Both the position numbers and the translations under genes were made by a program. From positions 1 to 32,577 of the forward strand of contig NZ_LSLK01000041.1 in the NCBI RefSeq assembly GCF_002257705.1: a stretch of DNA of 32,577 nt. The letters run 5' to 3'. The notes under the pieces were generated by a model. That model did no database searches. It had not been told where the DNA came from and saw only the letters and a program-made list of their open reading frames with translations. Below are positions 1 through 7,770 of the stretch, in pieces; position 1 is the stretch's first letter; every line of letters begins with the position of its first letter. This stretch comes from Sporomusa silvacetica DSM 10669. Its GTDB lineage: Bacteria > Bacillota > Negativicutes > Sporomusales > Sporomusaceae.

Positions 1-142
1 ATTCCGACAGTTTCACGCCCATATGGTTTGCGCAAAAACCATCCGCCATCAGTATCACGGGAGTTCTGTCTGGTTTTTCCAGCGCAATGGCCTTGCGAAC
101 TCTTTCTTGGCGCTCTTTGAGGATTTCGTTATTAGATTTCAT
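1..142 (-). CDS. UroD/MtaA-family protein, 5' end only (cut by window edge)
   Basis: The first 47 codons are visible, starting at ATG 142 behind a GGAGGT ribosome-binding site. The protein begins MKSNNEILKERQERV and 34 of 47 residues match the N-terminus of the UroD-family protein encoded at 6316-7419, so the two are close paralogues. Families with this N-terminus (uroporphyrinogen-decarboxylase fold, including MtaA/CmuA-type cobamide methyltransferases) act in the cytoplasm; which methyl donor or substrate this one uses cannot be read here. It lies directly downstream of a dead MFS transporter gene and a dead SLH-porin gene, but its own start and RBS look intact. Confidence 0.85.
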   Translation of the reverse strand, partial: MKSNNEILKERQERVRKAIALEKPDRTPVILMADGFCANHMGVKLSE

Positions 143-187
143 CTTCTACCTCCATAGTTTTAGAATCGAATGTTTTTTGAATCTTCT

Positions 188-216
188 CCCTTGCCTATTC
201 AAGCTACCCGTAAATA
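188..216 (-). repeat. truncated fragment of the leader element
   Basis: On the minus strand this stretch reads AAATATTTA, one base, then GGGTAGCTTGAATA. It is nearly identical to the 5' box of the complete element at 1781-1886 together with its upstream flank. The hairpins that follow in the four full copies are absent. It sits between the MFS pseudogene and the UroD-family gene that starts at 142. Confidence 0.6.
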
Positions 217-237
217 TTTTATAAAGAGCTTCGTTAT

Positions 238-1212
238 TTACATTTGGGCTTTAACGGAGTTTTTAAGACTTAGAATCCTGGGAGCGGTTTCTTTCATAAA
301 AAACATAACCAGAAATAAAGGAATTAAACAAGCGGCTGCAAGGATCATCATTATATTTAAACCAAATTTGTCAGCAATTAATCCAAGGAATGGAGGAGCC
401 AATAGCGTTCCTACTAGCTCACTAACTGCCGAAACCGTACCTACAGCCAGTGCAGCCAGTGACAGAGATACCCTTTCACTGGGAATAACCGCCATAAGAA
501 GCGGGCAGTACCCCCAGCAAGCTATAAGTCCTACTACAGCACCATACCATCCAAAGACCACATGCTATAAAACACAACCATATATTTTTCTCTTTTAAAA
601 TATCCGTCCAGGATCCTTCAGATTTCACGCACTGTGCTTCAAACCGTTTTGATTCTTTAATAGATCTTTTAATAAACCAAGCAAGAGCAACACCAGGAAT
701 GATAGTAAGGAAGCAAGCCATTTGCCAACCCCAAAGCGCCGCAATTTGTGTTGCATAAATTGGAGCTACAAACACTGCCATAAACGGAAAAGCCGAATTA
801 TAGATGCCGATATTTTTTCCCCGTTCTTCTGGCGGAGATTCTTCGCACATATGGGCTACAGCAGCCGAATGAAACGACCGACAAAGGTACGAACACCAAC
901 CAGCGAAGCAAAACCGGTAGCTAAACCAGTAAGGGCTGACCCTAGCGAAAATATAAGAACCGACGGAAGAATTACTTTCTTTCGCCCGTATTTGTCGGAT
1001 AATACTCCTCCTATAAAAGCGAACACAAAGTAACCCACAGCCATACATGTCATTAAAATGCCTGCTTGAGTAAAATCCAATCCAAACTCTGGTAATACAA
1101 AGGGAAATAACATTGCTATAAGTAACCTATCCAAAGCAGAAAAGCCTAGTGTAACGGTATAGGTCGAAACCAAGACTGTGACTGGATTCCAAAAGCCCTT
1201 CTTTTGTTCCAC
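238..1212 (-). pseudogene. MFS transporter pseudogene (two frameshifts, internal deletion)
   Basis: Three overlapping reading frames together make one major-facilitator protein. Frame 1 starts at GTG 1212 behind GGGGGTC and carries TM1-4 with the loop motif GGVLSDKYGRKK. Near 876 the frame breaks, and homology continues in another frame (HSAAVAHMCEESPPEERG, then a TM5-6-like stretch and the central loop). Near 550 it breaks again, and a third frame carries the last helices (LIACWGYCPLLM to ETAPRILSL) down to a stop at 238. The joined product is about 330 residues against roughly 430 usual for the family. The jump falls between a TM7-like segment and a TM10-like segment, so about 100 residues are probably deleted. 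It follows the SLH-porin pseudogene on the same strand, so a whole transport unit seems to have been lost. Confidence 0.85.
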
Positions 1213-1241
1213 AATTAGTGACCCCCTTTAGTGAACTCGTT

Positions 1242-1664
1242 TCAGCATAGCTGAAACATTGGGGATTCAGGTGGAGAGTCTACTCCACCTGAATTAACGC
1301 CGCCTGTAGAGGCGGGAGTCTTGACTCGCGTACTAAGATAAACTATATATAGTTGCTTGTTGCCTTCATCGGCTGCCTCAAATTTGTCCATTGTCTTGGC
1401 AACGCTAAAGGCAAATTCATACCGACTCGTAGTTTTATCGCCCTTAAACGTTTTATCATCATAGCCATTCACAATGCCGGCTTTTGCTTACTAGGCCACA
1501 GCATCATAGGCCCCGTGTCCAGCCGGAACATCGCTAAAAGATTGAACTTCAGCCGCATAAACGGGGTTAATGAAGCTCGGAATTGCTGCCAAGGTTATAG
1601 ACAGTAAAGCTCATGGTATAACCGGCAACAGTTTTCCTGTTTTTTTTATTTTCTTCACGAACAT
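1242..1664 (-). pseudogene. SLH-domain porin, decayed N-terminal remnant
   Basis: Reading from ATG 1664 (or GTG 1658, better spaced from GAGGAG), one continuous frame gives a signal peptide (VKKIKKTGKLLPVIP, stop, then a hydrophobic stretch ending NPVYA) and an SLH domain: SFSDVPAGHGAYDAVA, two stops, AKAGIVNGYDDKTFKGDK, then SRYEFAFSVAKTMDKFEAAD. Three in-frame stop codons lie at 1611-1613, 1491-1493 and 1488-1490. The usual W of the DVPxxHW motif is G. After the SLH domain the frame runs into unrelated sequence and stops at 1242, so the beta-barrel is gone. Proteins of this kind tether the outer membrane of Negativicutes to peptidoglycan. A full leader element stands upstream. Confidence 0.85.
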
Positions 1665-1780
1665 CACTCCTCATATAGGTGTATACTATCCAGCGCAAGA
1701 ATATATTTAGGCATTCACCACCTTCTAATTTGGCGATATAAAATAGGACTTTTACCCGCCGCCCCTTCTGTAATGCAAAT

Positions 1781-1886
1781 AAAAAGCCTAGCTCGAAGAA
1801 AACAACGAAAACACGTTGTTTCAAAAAGAGCTAGGCTTAACTACTATATATCAGAATTTTGTTCTGATATCATATTCAAGCTACCC
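1781..1886 (-). ncRNA. structured leader element, copy 1 (candidate riboswitch/attenuator)
   Basis: Minus-strand order: box GGGTAGCTTGAATATGATA, hairpin TCAGAA-caaaa-TTCTGA (1851-1867), linker with GTAGTT, then a long hairpin with outer arms AAGCCTAGCTC/GAGCTAGGCTT (1784-1838), inner arms AACAACG/CGTTGTT, ending in a T-run. The same architecture recurs at 13955-14059, 19715-19824 and 30636-30745. Here it precedes the decayed SLH-porin gene by about 120 nt. The corresponding promoter is weak (ATTAAA-17-TAAAAC, 1921-1949). Confidence 0.8.
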
Positions 1887-1920
1887 ATAAATATTTATTC
1901 AATTATGAATATTCCTTTTA

Positions 1921-1949
1921 GTTTTATCCCTTGCCTAAAATTTTTTAAT
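1921..1949 (-). promoter_or_regulatory. degenerate promoter before leader element copy 1
   Basis: By position, ATTAAA (1944-1949) and TAAAAC (1921-1926) with 17 nt between them match the promoters of copies 3 and 4. The -10 box lies 35 nt from the element box, against 31-32 nt there. The hexamers are poor, which fits the dead gene downstream. A better TATAAT at 1948-1954 has no convincing -35. The rest of the 1665-2091 intergenic region holds the element and the hairpin at 2037-2067; I see no gene in it. Confidence 0.3.
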
Positions 1950-2036
1950 TATAATAGGTGCCTTTCTAAAATAAATAATAAGCAAGTCCGGTGATTTTCG
2001 TCGAATTCAAACAATTCAGGCATAGCTTACACAAAG

Positions 2037-2067
2037 AATCTGGACCCCACCTGGTGGGGTCCAGATT
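2037..2067 (-). terminator. hairpin terminator after the MBL gene
   Basis: A perfect 14-bp stem (AATCTGGACCCCAC and its complement) has a 3-nt loop. It lies 25 nt past the stop of the MBL-fold gene. The T-run after it on the minus strand is short (CTTTG), so termination may be imperfect. Confidence 0.65.
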
Positions 2068-2091
2068 AACGTTTGGGGCCTATTTCATACA

Positions 2092-2760
2092 TTATCGAGC
2101 CAGCTGCGAAACCACTTCCCTGGTATGGGGGCCGTCATGCCCGCCGTAGAAAGTGTGGAGGGCCTTTATCTTCAGCAGATTGCGAACGCTATCAACCAGC
2201 TTTTCTTCATCCGTCGCAATAAAAGCCAAACAGAGTTTTCCGTCAAAAGGTGATTCACGTAAAATATCCCCCATGATTGCTTCCCCGGAATCAAGCACCA
2301 CCGAGATGGAGCAATCACTGTGTCCCGGCGTGTAAATCGTTTTCCCGGCTACCCCAAAGGGAGTAAGATCGAACTCGGAATCAACAATGATATCGGGATT
2401 AATCGGTTTTATAATATCTGCCGCATCGTTGGCAATCAGCTCAATGAATCGTTTGCCGACCTCACCCCTTGGTTTAAATTCCAGCCATTCTCCCTTTTGG
2501 AGAACAGGTGCAGCATTTTTATGACACAATACCGGAGCGCCTGTTAGTTCCTTGAGTTCATTGACACGCGAGCAATGATCCCAGTGAGCGTGCGTGATGA
2601 CAATAAGTTTAATATCTTTAGGATTTATGCCCAGTTTTGCGAAAGCCTCTACATATGCTTCCTTTTCACTTTGACACCCGGTGTCAACAACAATCATGCC
2701 ACTATCCTGAATAAGAGTCAGGTTGGATATTCCAAAACGTATCGGCGTTATCTTACTCAT
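2092..2760 (-). CDS. MBL-fold metallo-hydrolase
   Basis: A 222-residue cytoplasmic protein with the metallo-beta-lactamase fold. The zinc signature THAHWDHC is at about residues 56-63, an Asp follows GHSDCS in the middle, and a GGHDGPH motif near the C-terminus supplies a late metal-binding His. A strong AGGAGG sits before ATG 2760. It starts 55 nt after the porin gene, so the two are likely co-transcribed, and the hairpin at 2037-2067 ends the unit. Families with this fold hydrolyse lactones, thioesters and other esters; the substrate is not readable. Given the neighbours, a lactone or thioester intermediate of the unknown left-hand pathway is a reasonable guess, but only that. Confidence 0.85.
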   Translation of the reverse strand: MSKITPIRFGISNLTLIQDSGMIVVDTGCQSEKEAYVEAFAKLGINPKDIKLIVITHAHWDHCSRVNELKELTGAPVLCHKNAAPVLQKGEWLEFKPRGEVGKRFIELIANDAADIIKPINPDIIVDSEFDLTPFGVAGKTIYTPGHSDCSISVVLDSGEAIMGDILRESPFDGKLCLAFIATDEEKLVDSVRNLLKIKALHTFYGGHDGPHTREVVSQLAR

Positions 2761-2814
2761 AGTACTCCTCCTCGCAGATTCCTCTGTATCTAGTGATTAC
2801 CCCAGTTAGATATA

Positions 2815-3846
2815 TTAGAATCCCCAGGCTATACCAACGGTAACTTCTTTATCTCGGCCACTCAGTCCCTCGGCTTTGGTATCCATATATATAACATGGA
2901 GCGACGTATTCTTATCCATTATATGATTGTACTTATAAAACCAACCATCCCAGCTATTAGTAAAACTCATACCAACGCCCTGAAAAGGGAAATTTACATA
3001 GGAATACAAACTATTTGATTGATTGACAGCATTTTTTTCCACATTTTGATATTGAGCGACAAAAACATCCTTGGCCGTAACATAAGCGCCGCCGATAAGA
3101 TATGCAGCATTATTGCTGTTCGCGTTAGACTTGGCATATTCTGCATTCAGCCAGAGATTAGGGGCTACATTGACTGAAGTATTGACTGCCCATGAACTCA
3201 CACTTGTGTTAGAATCTTTTGGCTTATCATTAGCAAAAGAGAATCCCATGGAAGTCTTAGGGGAAATCATTCCGCTTACTTCAGCTCCATACCAGGTGGA
3301 AGAGACCCCCCCTAACCGTTCCGCAATTTCAGAGGTGCTTGTTTTGCCAGCAATAAGCTTTAGATTAGCTGCACCCATTTTAGTAGTGGCAACTAAACCA
3401 TCAAATTTATTATCATACTCAACTTCATCACCAGTACTGATAAGCATCCCCTGCCCCAGCTTAACAGCTTGGCGTCCAATACTTAAGTTCCAATCGCCTT
3501 GGGTAGTCCTTATCCCATATTGGTCAATTTGTTGATAGGAGTTATTGAAATTACCATCACTCATAGACTGACCAAGTCTGTTCCGCATTCCAAAGCGGGA
3601 AAAGAAGGTAGTGTTATCTGCTATTTTTGCATTTAAATTGATACGACCAATGAACTGAAGATACGAGTCGTCAGTTTTAACACCAGGGATCTTATCAGCG
3701 CCAGCGATATTATCCTCAATACTATAACCTCTTAAACGAAAATCACCTGTAACATTAACGTCCTGAATTGACGCTCCCATCGCAGTAATCGAAGTAGAAA
3801 ACATACAACCTGCAATAAGAATAGGAATTATTAACTTTTTCATCAT
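2815..3846 (-). CDS. outer-membrane beta-barrel porin-like protein
   Basis: A 343-residue protein with a signal peptide (MMKKLIIPILIAGCM..., cleavage probably after AMGA). The rest consists of alternating beta-strand stretches (for example DFRLRGYSIED, TFFSRFGMRNRL, WNLSIGRQAVKLGQG), and the last residue is Phe (VTVGIAWGF), as is usual for proteins inserted into an outer membrane. There is no SLH domain, unlike the dead porin at 1242-1664. I chose ATG 3846 because GGGGGGAGAGAAG precedes it; the upstream in-frame extension overlaps that RBS. It probably lets an anionic substrate into the periplasm. It heads a unit with the MBL gene, and its upstream region shares a 63-nt block with the UroD gene at 7419. 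Confidence 0.85.
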   Translation of the reverse strand: MMKKLIIPILIAGCMFSTSITAMGASIQDVNVTGDFRLRGYSIEDNIAGADKIPGVKTDDSYLQFIGRINLNAKIADNTTFFSRFGMRNRLGQSMSDGNFNNSYQQIDQYGIRTTQGDWNLSIGRQAVKLGQGMLISTGDEVEYDNKFDGLVATTKMGAANLKLIAGKTSTSEIAERLGGVSSTWYGAEVSGMISPKTSMGFSFANDKPKDSNTSVSSWAVNTSVNVAPNLWLNAEYAKSNANSNNAAYLIGGAYVTAKDVFVAQYQNVEKNAVNQSNSLYSYVNFPFQGVGMSFTNSWDGWFYKYNHIMDKNTSLHVIYMDTKAEGLSGRDKEVTVGIAWGF

Positions 3847-3897
3847 ATTCTTCTCTCCCCCCACAACTTCCCATTATCAACATACTCAATAATTGAC

Positions 3898-3911
3898 TAC
3901 TACCGGTAGTA
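3898..3911. promoter_or_regulatory. 14-bp perfect palindrome before the porin gene (possible operator)
   Basis: TACTACCGGTAGTA is self-complementary and lies about 52 nt upstream of the porin ATG, in an AT-rich stretch where the promoter would be expected. No cognate regulator is identified. Confidence 0.35.
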
Positions 3912-4079
3912 TTATTAAATTACAACAACTAATTCCTGCGATGGCTTCCGGCCGGAACACCAGGCAATCGGCACTTTCATTATGCCAATAATTTAAAATG
4001 TCAACCTTATTAACATGCATCTCCTTTCTCGAAAAAGTATTTCGAATACTTGGTTTATTCTAACATGTACAGTTTACAG

Positions 4080-4142
4080 ATCATATGTATTGTAATCCTA
4101 AAAACACATCCCAAATTTATGTCAAGAGCACAATTGGCAATG
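4080..4142 (-). promoter_or_regulatory. shared 63-nt upstream block, copy A
   Basis: This block aligns without gaps to 7486-7548: 47 of 63 positions are identical. The conserved runs on the plus strand are ATCATATGTAT, CCAAATTTATG and CACAATTG-CAATG. On the minus strand copy A contains TTGACA, which could be a -35 box (TAGGAT 19 nt on), but copy B reads TTGGGC there. A shared activator/repressor site is therefore more likely than a shared promoter. The 3847-4324 region also holds a terminator and a palindrome, and no gene. Confidence 0.55.
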
Positions 4143-4158
4143 AATAAGTAAAAAATAA

Positions 4159-4197
4159 CAAATGCCCCAAAGTTCAAAGTGTGAACTTTAGGGCATT
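4159..4197 (-). terminator. terminator of the UroD-OYE unit
   Basis: Inverted arms AAATGCCC and AAAGTTCA pair with TGAACTTT and GGGCATTT across one mismatch, with a loop of about 5 nt. A T-rich tract (GTTATTTTTT) follows on the minus strand. It lies about 130 nt past the flavoprotein stop codon. Confidence 0.75.
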
Positions 4198-4324
4198 TCT
4201 CATATGCATTACTTACCCATAGCGGCCACATATCGCCACCAATGGCTTCCAACGACCGAGATTGAAAAATCCCAGTATCCTAGTAAATATAGAGAATTTT
4301 TCCTTTATGCTTCCTGCATAAAAA

Positions 4325-6253
4325 TTATGCATTCATACCTGCAACAAAGCCTTCACGAGATGCTTGGACCGCCTTGCGCGCCTTGAGGGCGTCACCAACG
4401 ACAACAACCTCACAGAGGGCACTCAATTCCTCCTGCAGAGGATTGTAGGCTTTTGTTCCAATGGCAAGAACCACTGTGTCACAAGGATAAAGCGTCACAC
4501 AACCGCCTTGCTCAATAAGAGCTCCCTTTTCAGTAACACCGGCAAGCTTTGTCTCAGTCATAACCTTGACAAAATATTTATTTAGACAATCCTTGAGATC
4601 GTCGCGTATGCCGCCCTCCATATCAATACCAATTTCCGACATCATTTCGAGGAGCGTTACCTTTTCCCTACACTGAATACCAAGATATGCCGCAGTTTCA
4701 GAGCCGATCATACCGCCGCCTGCCACTAGTACATTCAGACCAGGGTCAACACGGCCACGAAGGACATCTTCAGCCAAAACCACATTAGCTCCATTTATAC
4801 CAGGAAGGTTAGGAATGATAGGCTTCGCACCTGTAGCAATAATGACTTTGTCAGGAGATTCAGCCTTAACGATGTCAGCAGTCAGTTCGGTATTCATATG
4901 AACATTAATATTTAATGTCTTCATCTGACGGTAGAGCCACGCAGGATAGGTAGCAAAATCGCCTTTAAAGGGAGGGTAAGCTGCTGAAACAAGCTGACCG
5001 CCCAAAGAGTCAGTCGTCTCGTAGAGGTGCACCTCATGCCCCTTGATGGCGGCACCACGAGCGGCCTCCATTCCAGCCACACCGCCGCCGGCGACGAATA
5101 CTTTTTTAGATACTGGCGCCTTGGAAAAATCGGTCTCAAACTCATATCCCAGTTCAGGGTTAACCAGACAGTAGATTGGCACTTGTTGATAGGTGGAAGC
5201 GGTACACCCTTGAAGGCAAGCGATGCACTGACGCACCTCCTGCATTTGACCGTTCTTCACTTTATTGGGGTAATGTGGATCACAAAGGGACGCACGCCCC
5301 ATAGCAACGAAATCCGCTTTTCCACTTTCGATAACATCTTCTGCCATGGTAGGCTCTTGAATCTTGCCCACAGCAATAACAGGGATTTGTACAAGGGTTT
5401 TGGCTTCCTCGGCCAAGCGCACATTCCAGCCTCTGCTCTGGAAGAAGGAGGAGACTGAACTGGCGGAGGATCGATTTCCATAGAGGCCAAAGGTTACGTG
5501 AAGGGCATCGGCTCCCCACTTTTCAATGTCCCGGATGATCTGACGTGATTCAAACATGGTACGCCCGCCCTCGGAGAACTCCTCGGCCGAAAAGCGAACT
5601 TGCATCGGAAACTCGGGACCGACCGCCCTCCGTACCTCTTCCATCACCTCGCGCAGGAAGCGGGTGCGGTTTTCATAGTTGCCGCCATACTCATCAATGC
5701 GCTTGTTGCAGCTAGCGGAGAGAAACTCATGAATCAGATAACCATGGGCGGCATGGATCTCCACGCCATCAAAACCTGCTTTAACTACATTCCGAGCGGT
5801 AATTCCAAAGTCCTTTACAATTTGCTGAATTTCATCAATTGTCAACTCATGTGGAATATCTTTGTTCCATGGGCACATAAGAGGTGATGGACCTACAGGC
5901 TGTACGTCGCCGTTAACTCCGTGATTGGTCTGCCGCCCGGCATGGTAAATCTGGCAGAAAATTTTCGAACCATATTTGTGGATAGTATCGGTCAGTCTTT
6001 TATGGCTGGGAATTTGTTCCTCTTTGTACAGGCCACCGATATACGGATAGCCCATGGCGTGTTCGTTAACCGCGTAGTTCTCGGTAATAATCAAGCCCCA
6101 GCCGCCTTTTGCCTTCTCCTCATGATAGGCGATATAACGATCGGTGGCCGTTCCTTCCCGGTTGTTGAGGTTCGCAACCATCGCAGGCACAACCAATCGG
6201 TTTGGAATTTCACAGTTCCCAATTTTCATGGGAGAAAAAAGATGTGGAAACAT
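4325..6253 (-). CDS. old-yellow-enzyme/2,4-dienoyl-CoA-reductase-like Fe-S flavoprotein
   Basis: A 642-residue cytoplasmic oxidoreductase. Residues 1-340 form an FMN-binding TIM barrel with EIHAAHGYLIHEFLS (165-179) and the family run DEYGGNYENR. Cys343, 346, 350 and 362 (QCIACLQGC and a later C) form a [4Fe-4S] site. From about 380 there is a Rossmann FAD domain (VFVAGGGVAGMEAA), followed by an NAD(P)H domain (VLVAGGGMIGSETAA). This is the layout of 2,4-dienoyl-CoA reductase, trimethylamine dehydrogenase and bile-acid/enoate reductases; length is normal. It would move electrons from NAD(P)H to a conjugated C=C or a similar acceptor; the substrate is unknown. ATG 6253 has AGGAG upstream. It follows the UroD-family gene by 62 nt and probably shares its transcript. 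Confidence 0.85.
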   Translation of the reverse strand: MFPHLFSPMKIGNCEIPNRLVVPAMVANLNNREGTATDRYIAYHEEKAKGGWGLIITENYAVNEHAMGYPYIGGLYKEEQIPSHKRLTDTIHKYGSKIFCQIYHAGRQTNHGVNGDVQPVGPSPLMCPWNKDIPHELTIDEIQQIVKDFGITARNVVKAGFDGVEIHAAHGYLIHEFLSASCNKRIDEYGGNYENRTRFLREVMEEVRRAVGPEFPMQVRFSAEEFSEGGRTMFESRQIIRDIEKWGADALHVTFGLYGNRSSASSVSSFFQSRGWNVRLAEEAKTLVQIPVIAVGKIQEPTMAEDVIESGKADFVAMGRASLCDPHYPNKVKNGQMQEVRQCIACLQGCTASTYQQVPIYCLVNPELGYEFETDFSKAPVSKKVFVAGGGVAGMEAARGAAIKGHEVHLYETTDSLGGQLVSAAYPPFKGDFATYPAWLYRQMKTLNINVHMNTELTADIVKAESPDKVIIATGAKPIIPNLPGINGANVVLAEDVLRGRVDPGLNVLVAGGGMIGSETAAYLGIQCREKVTLLEMMSEIGIDMEGGIRDDLKDCLNKYFVKVMTETKLAGVTEKGALIEQGGCVTLYPCDTVVLAIGTKAYNPLQEELSALCEVVVVGDALKARKAVQASREGFVAGMNA

Positions 6254-6315
6254 ATTAAATCGCTCCTTATTAATTCAAGTCTTAGGGCATAACACCCTGA
6301 GAATTAAAGCAAAAT

Positions 6316-7419
6316 TTACTGCCCAGTGGCAGCAGATATCATAGCTTTAACATTCTCTACCTTGGCGTTAGGGGGTACGCCACAGCCTGAGGAAAGAATA
6401 AAGCCTGGTCCCATATCCTTGATTAAGCGCATACTGTAGTTATACACTTCGTCAGGCGTACCTAGTGTAAACAAGGCAGCCGGAACATCCCCCTTAATGC
6501 ACATACGATCGCCCAGCACCTCTTTGATTTTATAGATGTCAGTAGCCGAGTCTGTTTCAAATACGCATGTTCCTTTCGGGAAAGAACGGAAAAACTCCAG
6601 GTCACGTTCCCAATGCGAATCAATGTGAAAGTTTACAACAGCCCCTTCTTCAATGATAACATCGGCTGTTTCCTTAAGATATTTCCAGACAAACCGTTGC
6701 CACAGCTTCGGAACAAAAAACTCACTGGCCCCGCGGGCCGGCGATAAAAATACTACCCCCGGTTTGGTTGTGCGTATCTGTTGCCGCAAATGTTCATGGT
6801 TTTCCTGCTGGATTACGTCCAGGACAGCCTCAACCTTGTCAGGAATCTTATACAAATCCCTGACGAATTTAGGCATGGAGCGCCCGCCATTGAGATACTC
6901 GTACACAACCGCACCGGACAGTGGGGCATATACCACACAGCCATTGTCCTCAAAATTTTTAATCATCTGCGGCGTTTCCGCCAACTCTGCAAACAGCTTG
7001 TCTAGCGGAATATTCAGCCTGTTTTGCAAATAATCCATCATAAACGGTGTCCAGCCTTTATTGAGGATTGTGTCATAATCCTCGACTGTCATCATTTCCT
7101 GTTCCTGCAATTGCCACATTACGTTGTCAGGCAATTCAACTCCCGGGAGTTTGACCTTAGCCATATACACAAGAGGCATAATGGCCCCAAAGGCAACCGG
7201 ATTGGTAGTTCCGTCAGCCCCTAATGCTTTTATCGATTCTACCATTACTTGATTGGATCTTTTCAAACTTGAGCAAAAATCTGACAGCTTCACACCCAGG
7301 TGCTGGGCACAGAAAGCATCTGCGATCGGTATCACCGGGGTTCTGTCGGTTTTTTCCAGGGCTATGGCCTTCTTCAGTCTTTCCTTACGTTCTTGAAGCA
7401 GTTCTGCATTTGATTTCAC
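6316..7419 (-). CDS. UroD/MtaA-family protein (putative cobamide methyltransferase-like)
   Basis: A 367-residue protein starting at GTG 7419 behind a strong GAGGAGG. It has the uroporphyrinogen-decarboxylase barrel: N-terminal KKAIALEKTDRTPVIP, a central domain, and the C-terminal motif SSGCGVPPNAKVENVKA. In MtaA-type methyltransferases zinc is held by H-x-C plus a distant C. Here the first site is H265-I-D (HIDSHW) while C346 of GCG remains, so this belongs to the HxD clade and its metal site differs. No corrinoid protein gene is nearby. It is first in a unit with the flavoprotein gene, and the conserved block 7486-7548 sits about 70 nt upstream. Role suggested by family: methyl transfer from a methylated substrate; not proven. 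Confidence 0.75.
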   Translation of the reverse strand: MKSNAELLQERKERLKKAIALEKTDRTPVIPIADAFCAQHLGVKLSDFCSSLKRSNQVMVESIKALGADGTTNPVAFGAIMPLVYMAKVKLPGVELPDNVMWQLQEQEMMTVEDYDTILNKGWTPFMMDYLQNRLNIPLDKLFAELAETPQMIKNFEDNGCVVYAPLSGAVVYEYLNGGRSMPKFVRDLYKIPDKVEAVLDVIQQENHEHLRQQIRTTKPGVVFLSPARGASEFFVPKLWQRFVWKYLKETADVIIEEGAVVNFHIDSHWERDLEFFRSFPKGTCVFETDSATDIYKIKEVLGDRMCIKGDVPAALFTLGTPDEVYNYSMRLIKDMGPGFILSSGCGVPPNAKVENVKAMISAATGQ

Positions 7420-7485
7420 AATATACCTCCTCTTTTAATGAAATATTACAAACACTTAATTTAGTGTAGCATGGCTACATTTCAA

Positions 7486-7548
7486 ATCATATGTATCAGC
7501 ATCCCCAAAAACATTTCCAAATTTATGCCCAAAACACAATTGACAATG
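7486..7548 (-). promoter_or_regulatory. shared 63-nt upstream block, copy B
   Basis: Partner of the block at 4080-4142 (47 of 63 identical, no gaps). It begins about 67 nt upstream of the UroD-family start codon and so overlaps the likely promoter. The PucR-type regulator is encoded immediately upstream and is the nearest candidate to bind it. The 7420-7770 region otherwise holds only the terminator at 7637-7693. Confidence 0.55.
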
Positions 7549-7636
7549 TGTTGAAAACGTACACCTTTTTTTGATTCAGATTATTCTAGTGTGAATACAT
7601 CGCCGAGGACTTATAAAGATTGTGATTTGGCATAAA

Positions 7637-7693
7637 AAATCCGTTTCAATTTTCTATAACGTGCATGTACATTATAGAAATTGAAACGGATTT
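7637..7693 (-). terminator. terminator of the PucR-family regulator gene
   Basis: Long inverted arms (AAATCCGTTTCAATTT ... and its complement, extended by CTATA/TATAG) enclose a 10-12 nt loop, with TTTTTT following on the minus strand. It lies about 80 nt past the regulator stop. Confidence 0.85.
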
Positions 7694-7770
7694 AATCATT
7701 TTTCAGTATTGCAAATTTCCGTCTGATTTTTGCTATGGATCTGTGCAAATATGTGCTAGGGATTTAATCA

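Noticed and set aside
170..598. 142-residue plus-strand open frame
   Set aside because: Antisense to the MFS pseudogene; no RBS and no family features. The other long plus-strand frames (for example 16761-17651 opposite athL) are antisense shadows as well.
1567..1824. 85-residue minus-strand open frame overlapping element copy 1
   Set aside because: It runs out of the repeat into the SLH-porin pseudogene in a different frame; the signal peptide and SLH domain are in the other frame.
7486..7548. Sigma-54 promoter in the shared 63-nt block
   Set aside because: Minus strand has TTGGGCATAAATTTGGAA, which superficially resembles -24/-12, but the -12 GC is missing and copy A does not keep the pattern.
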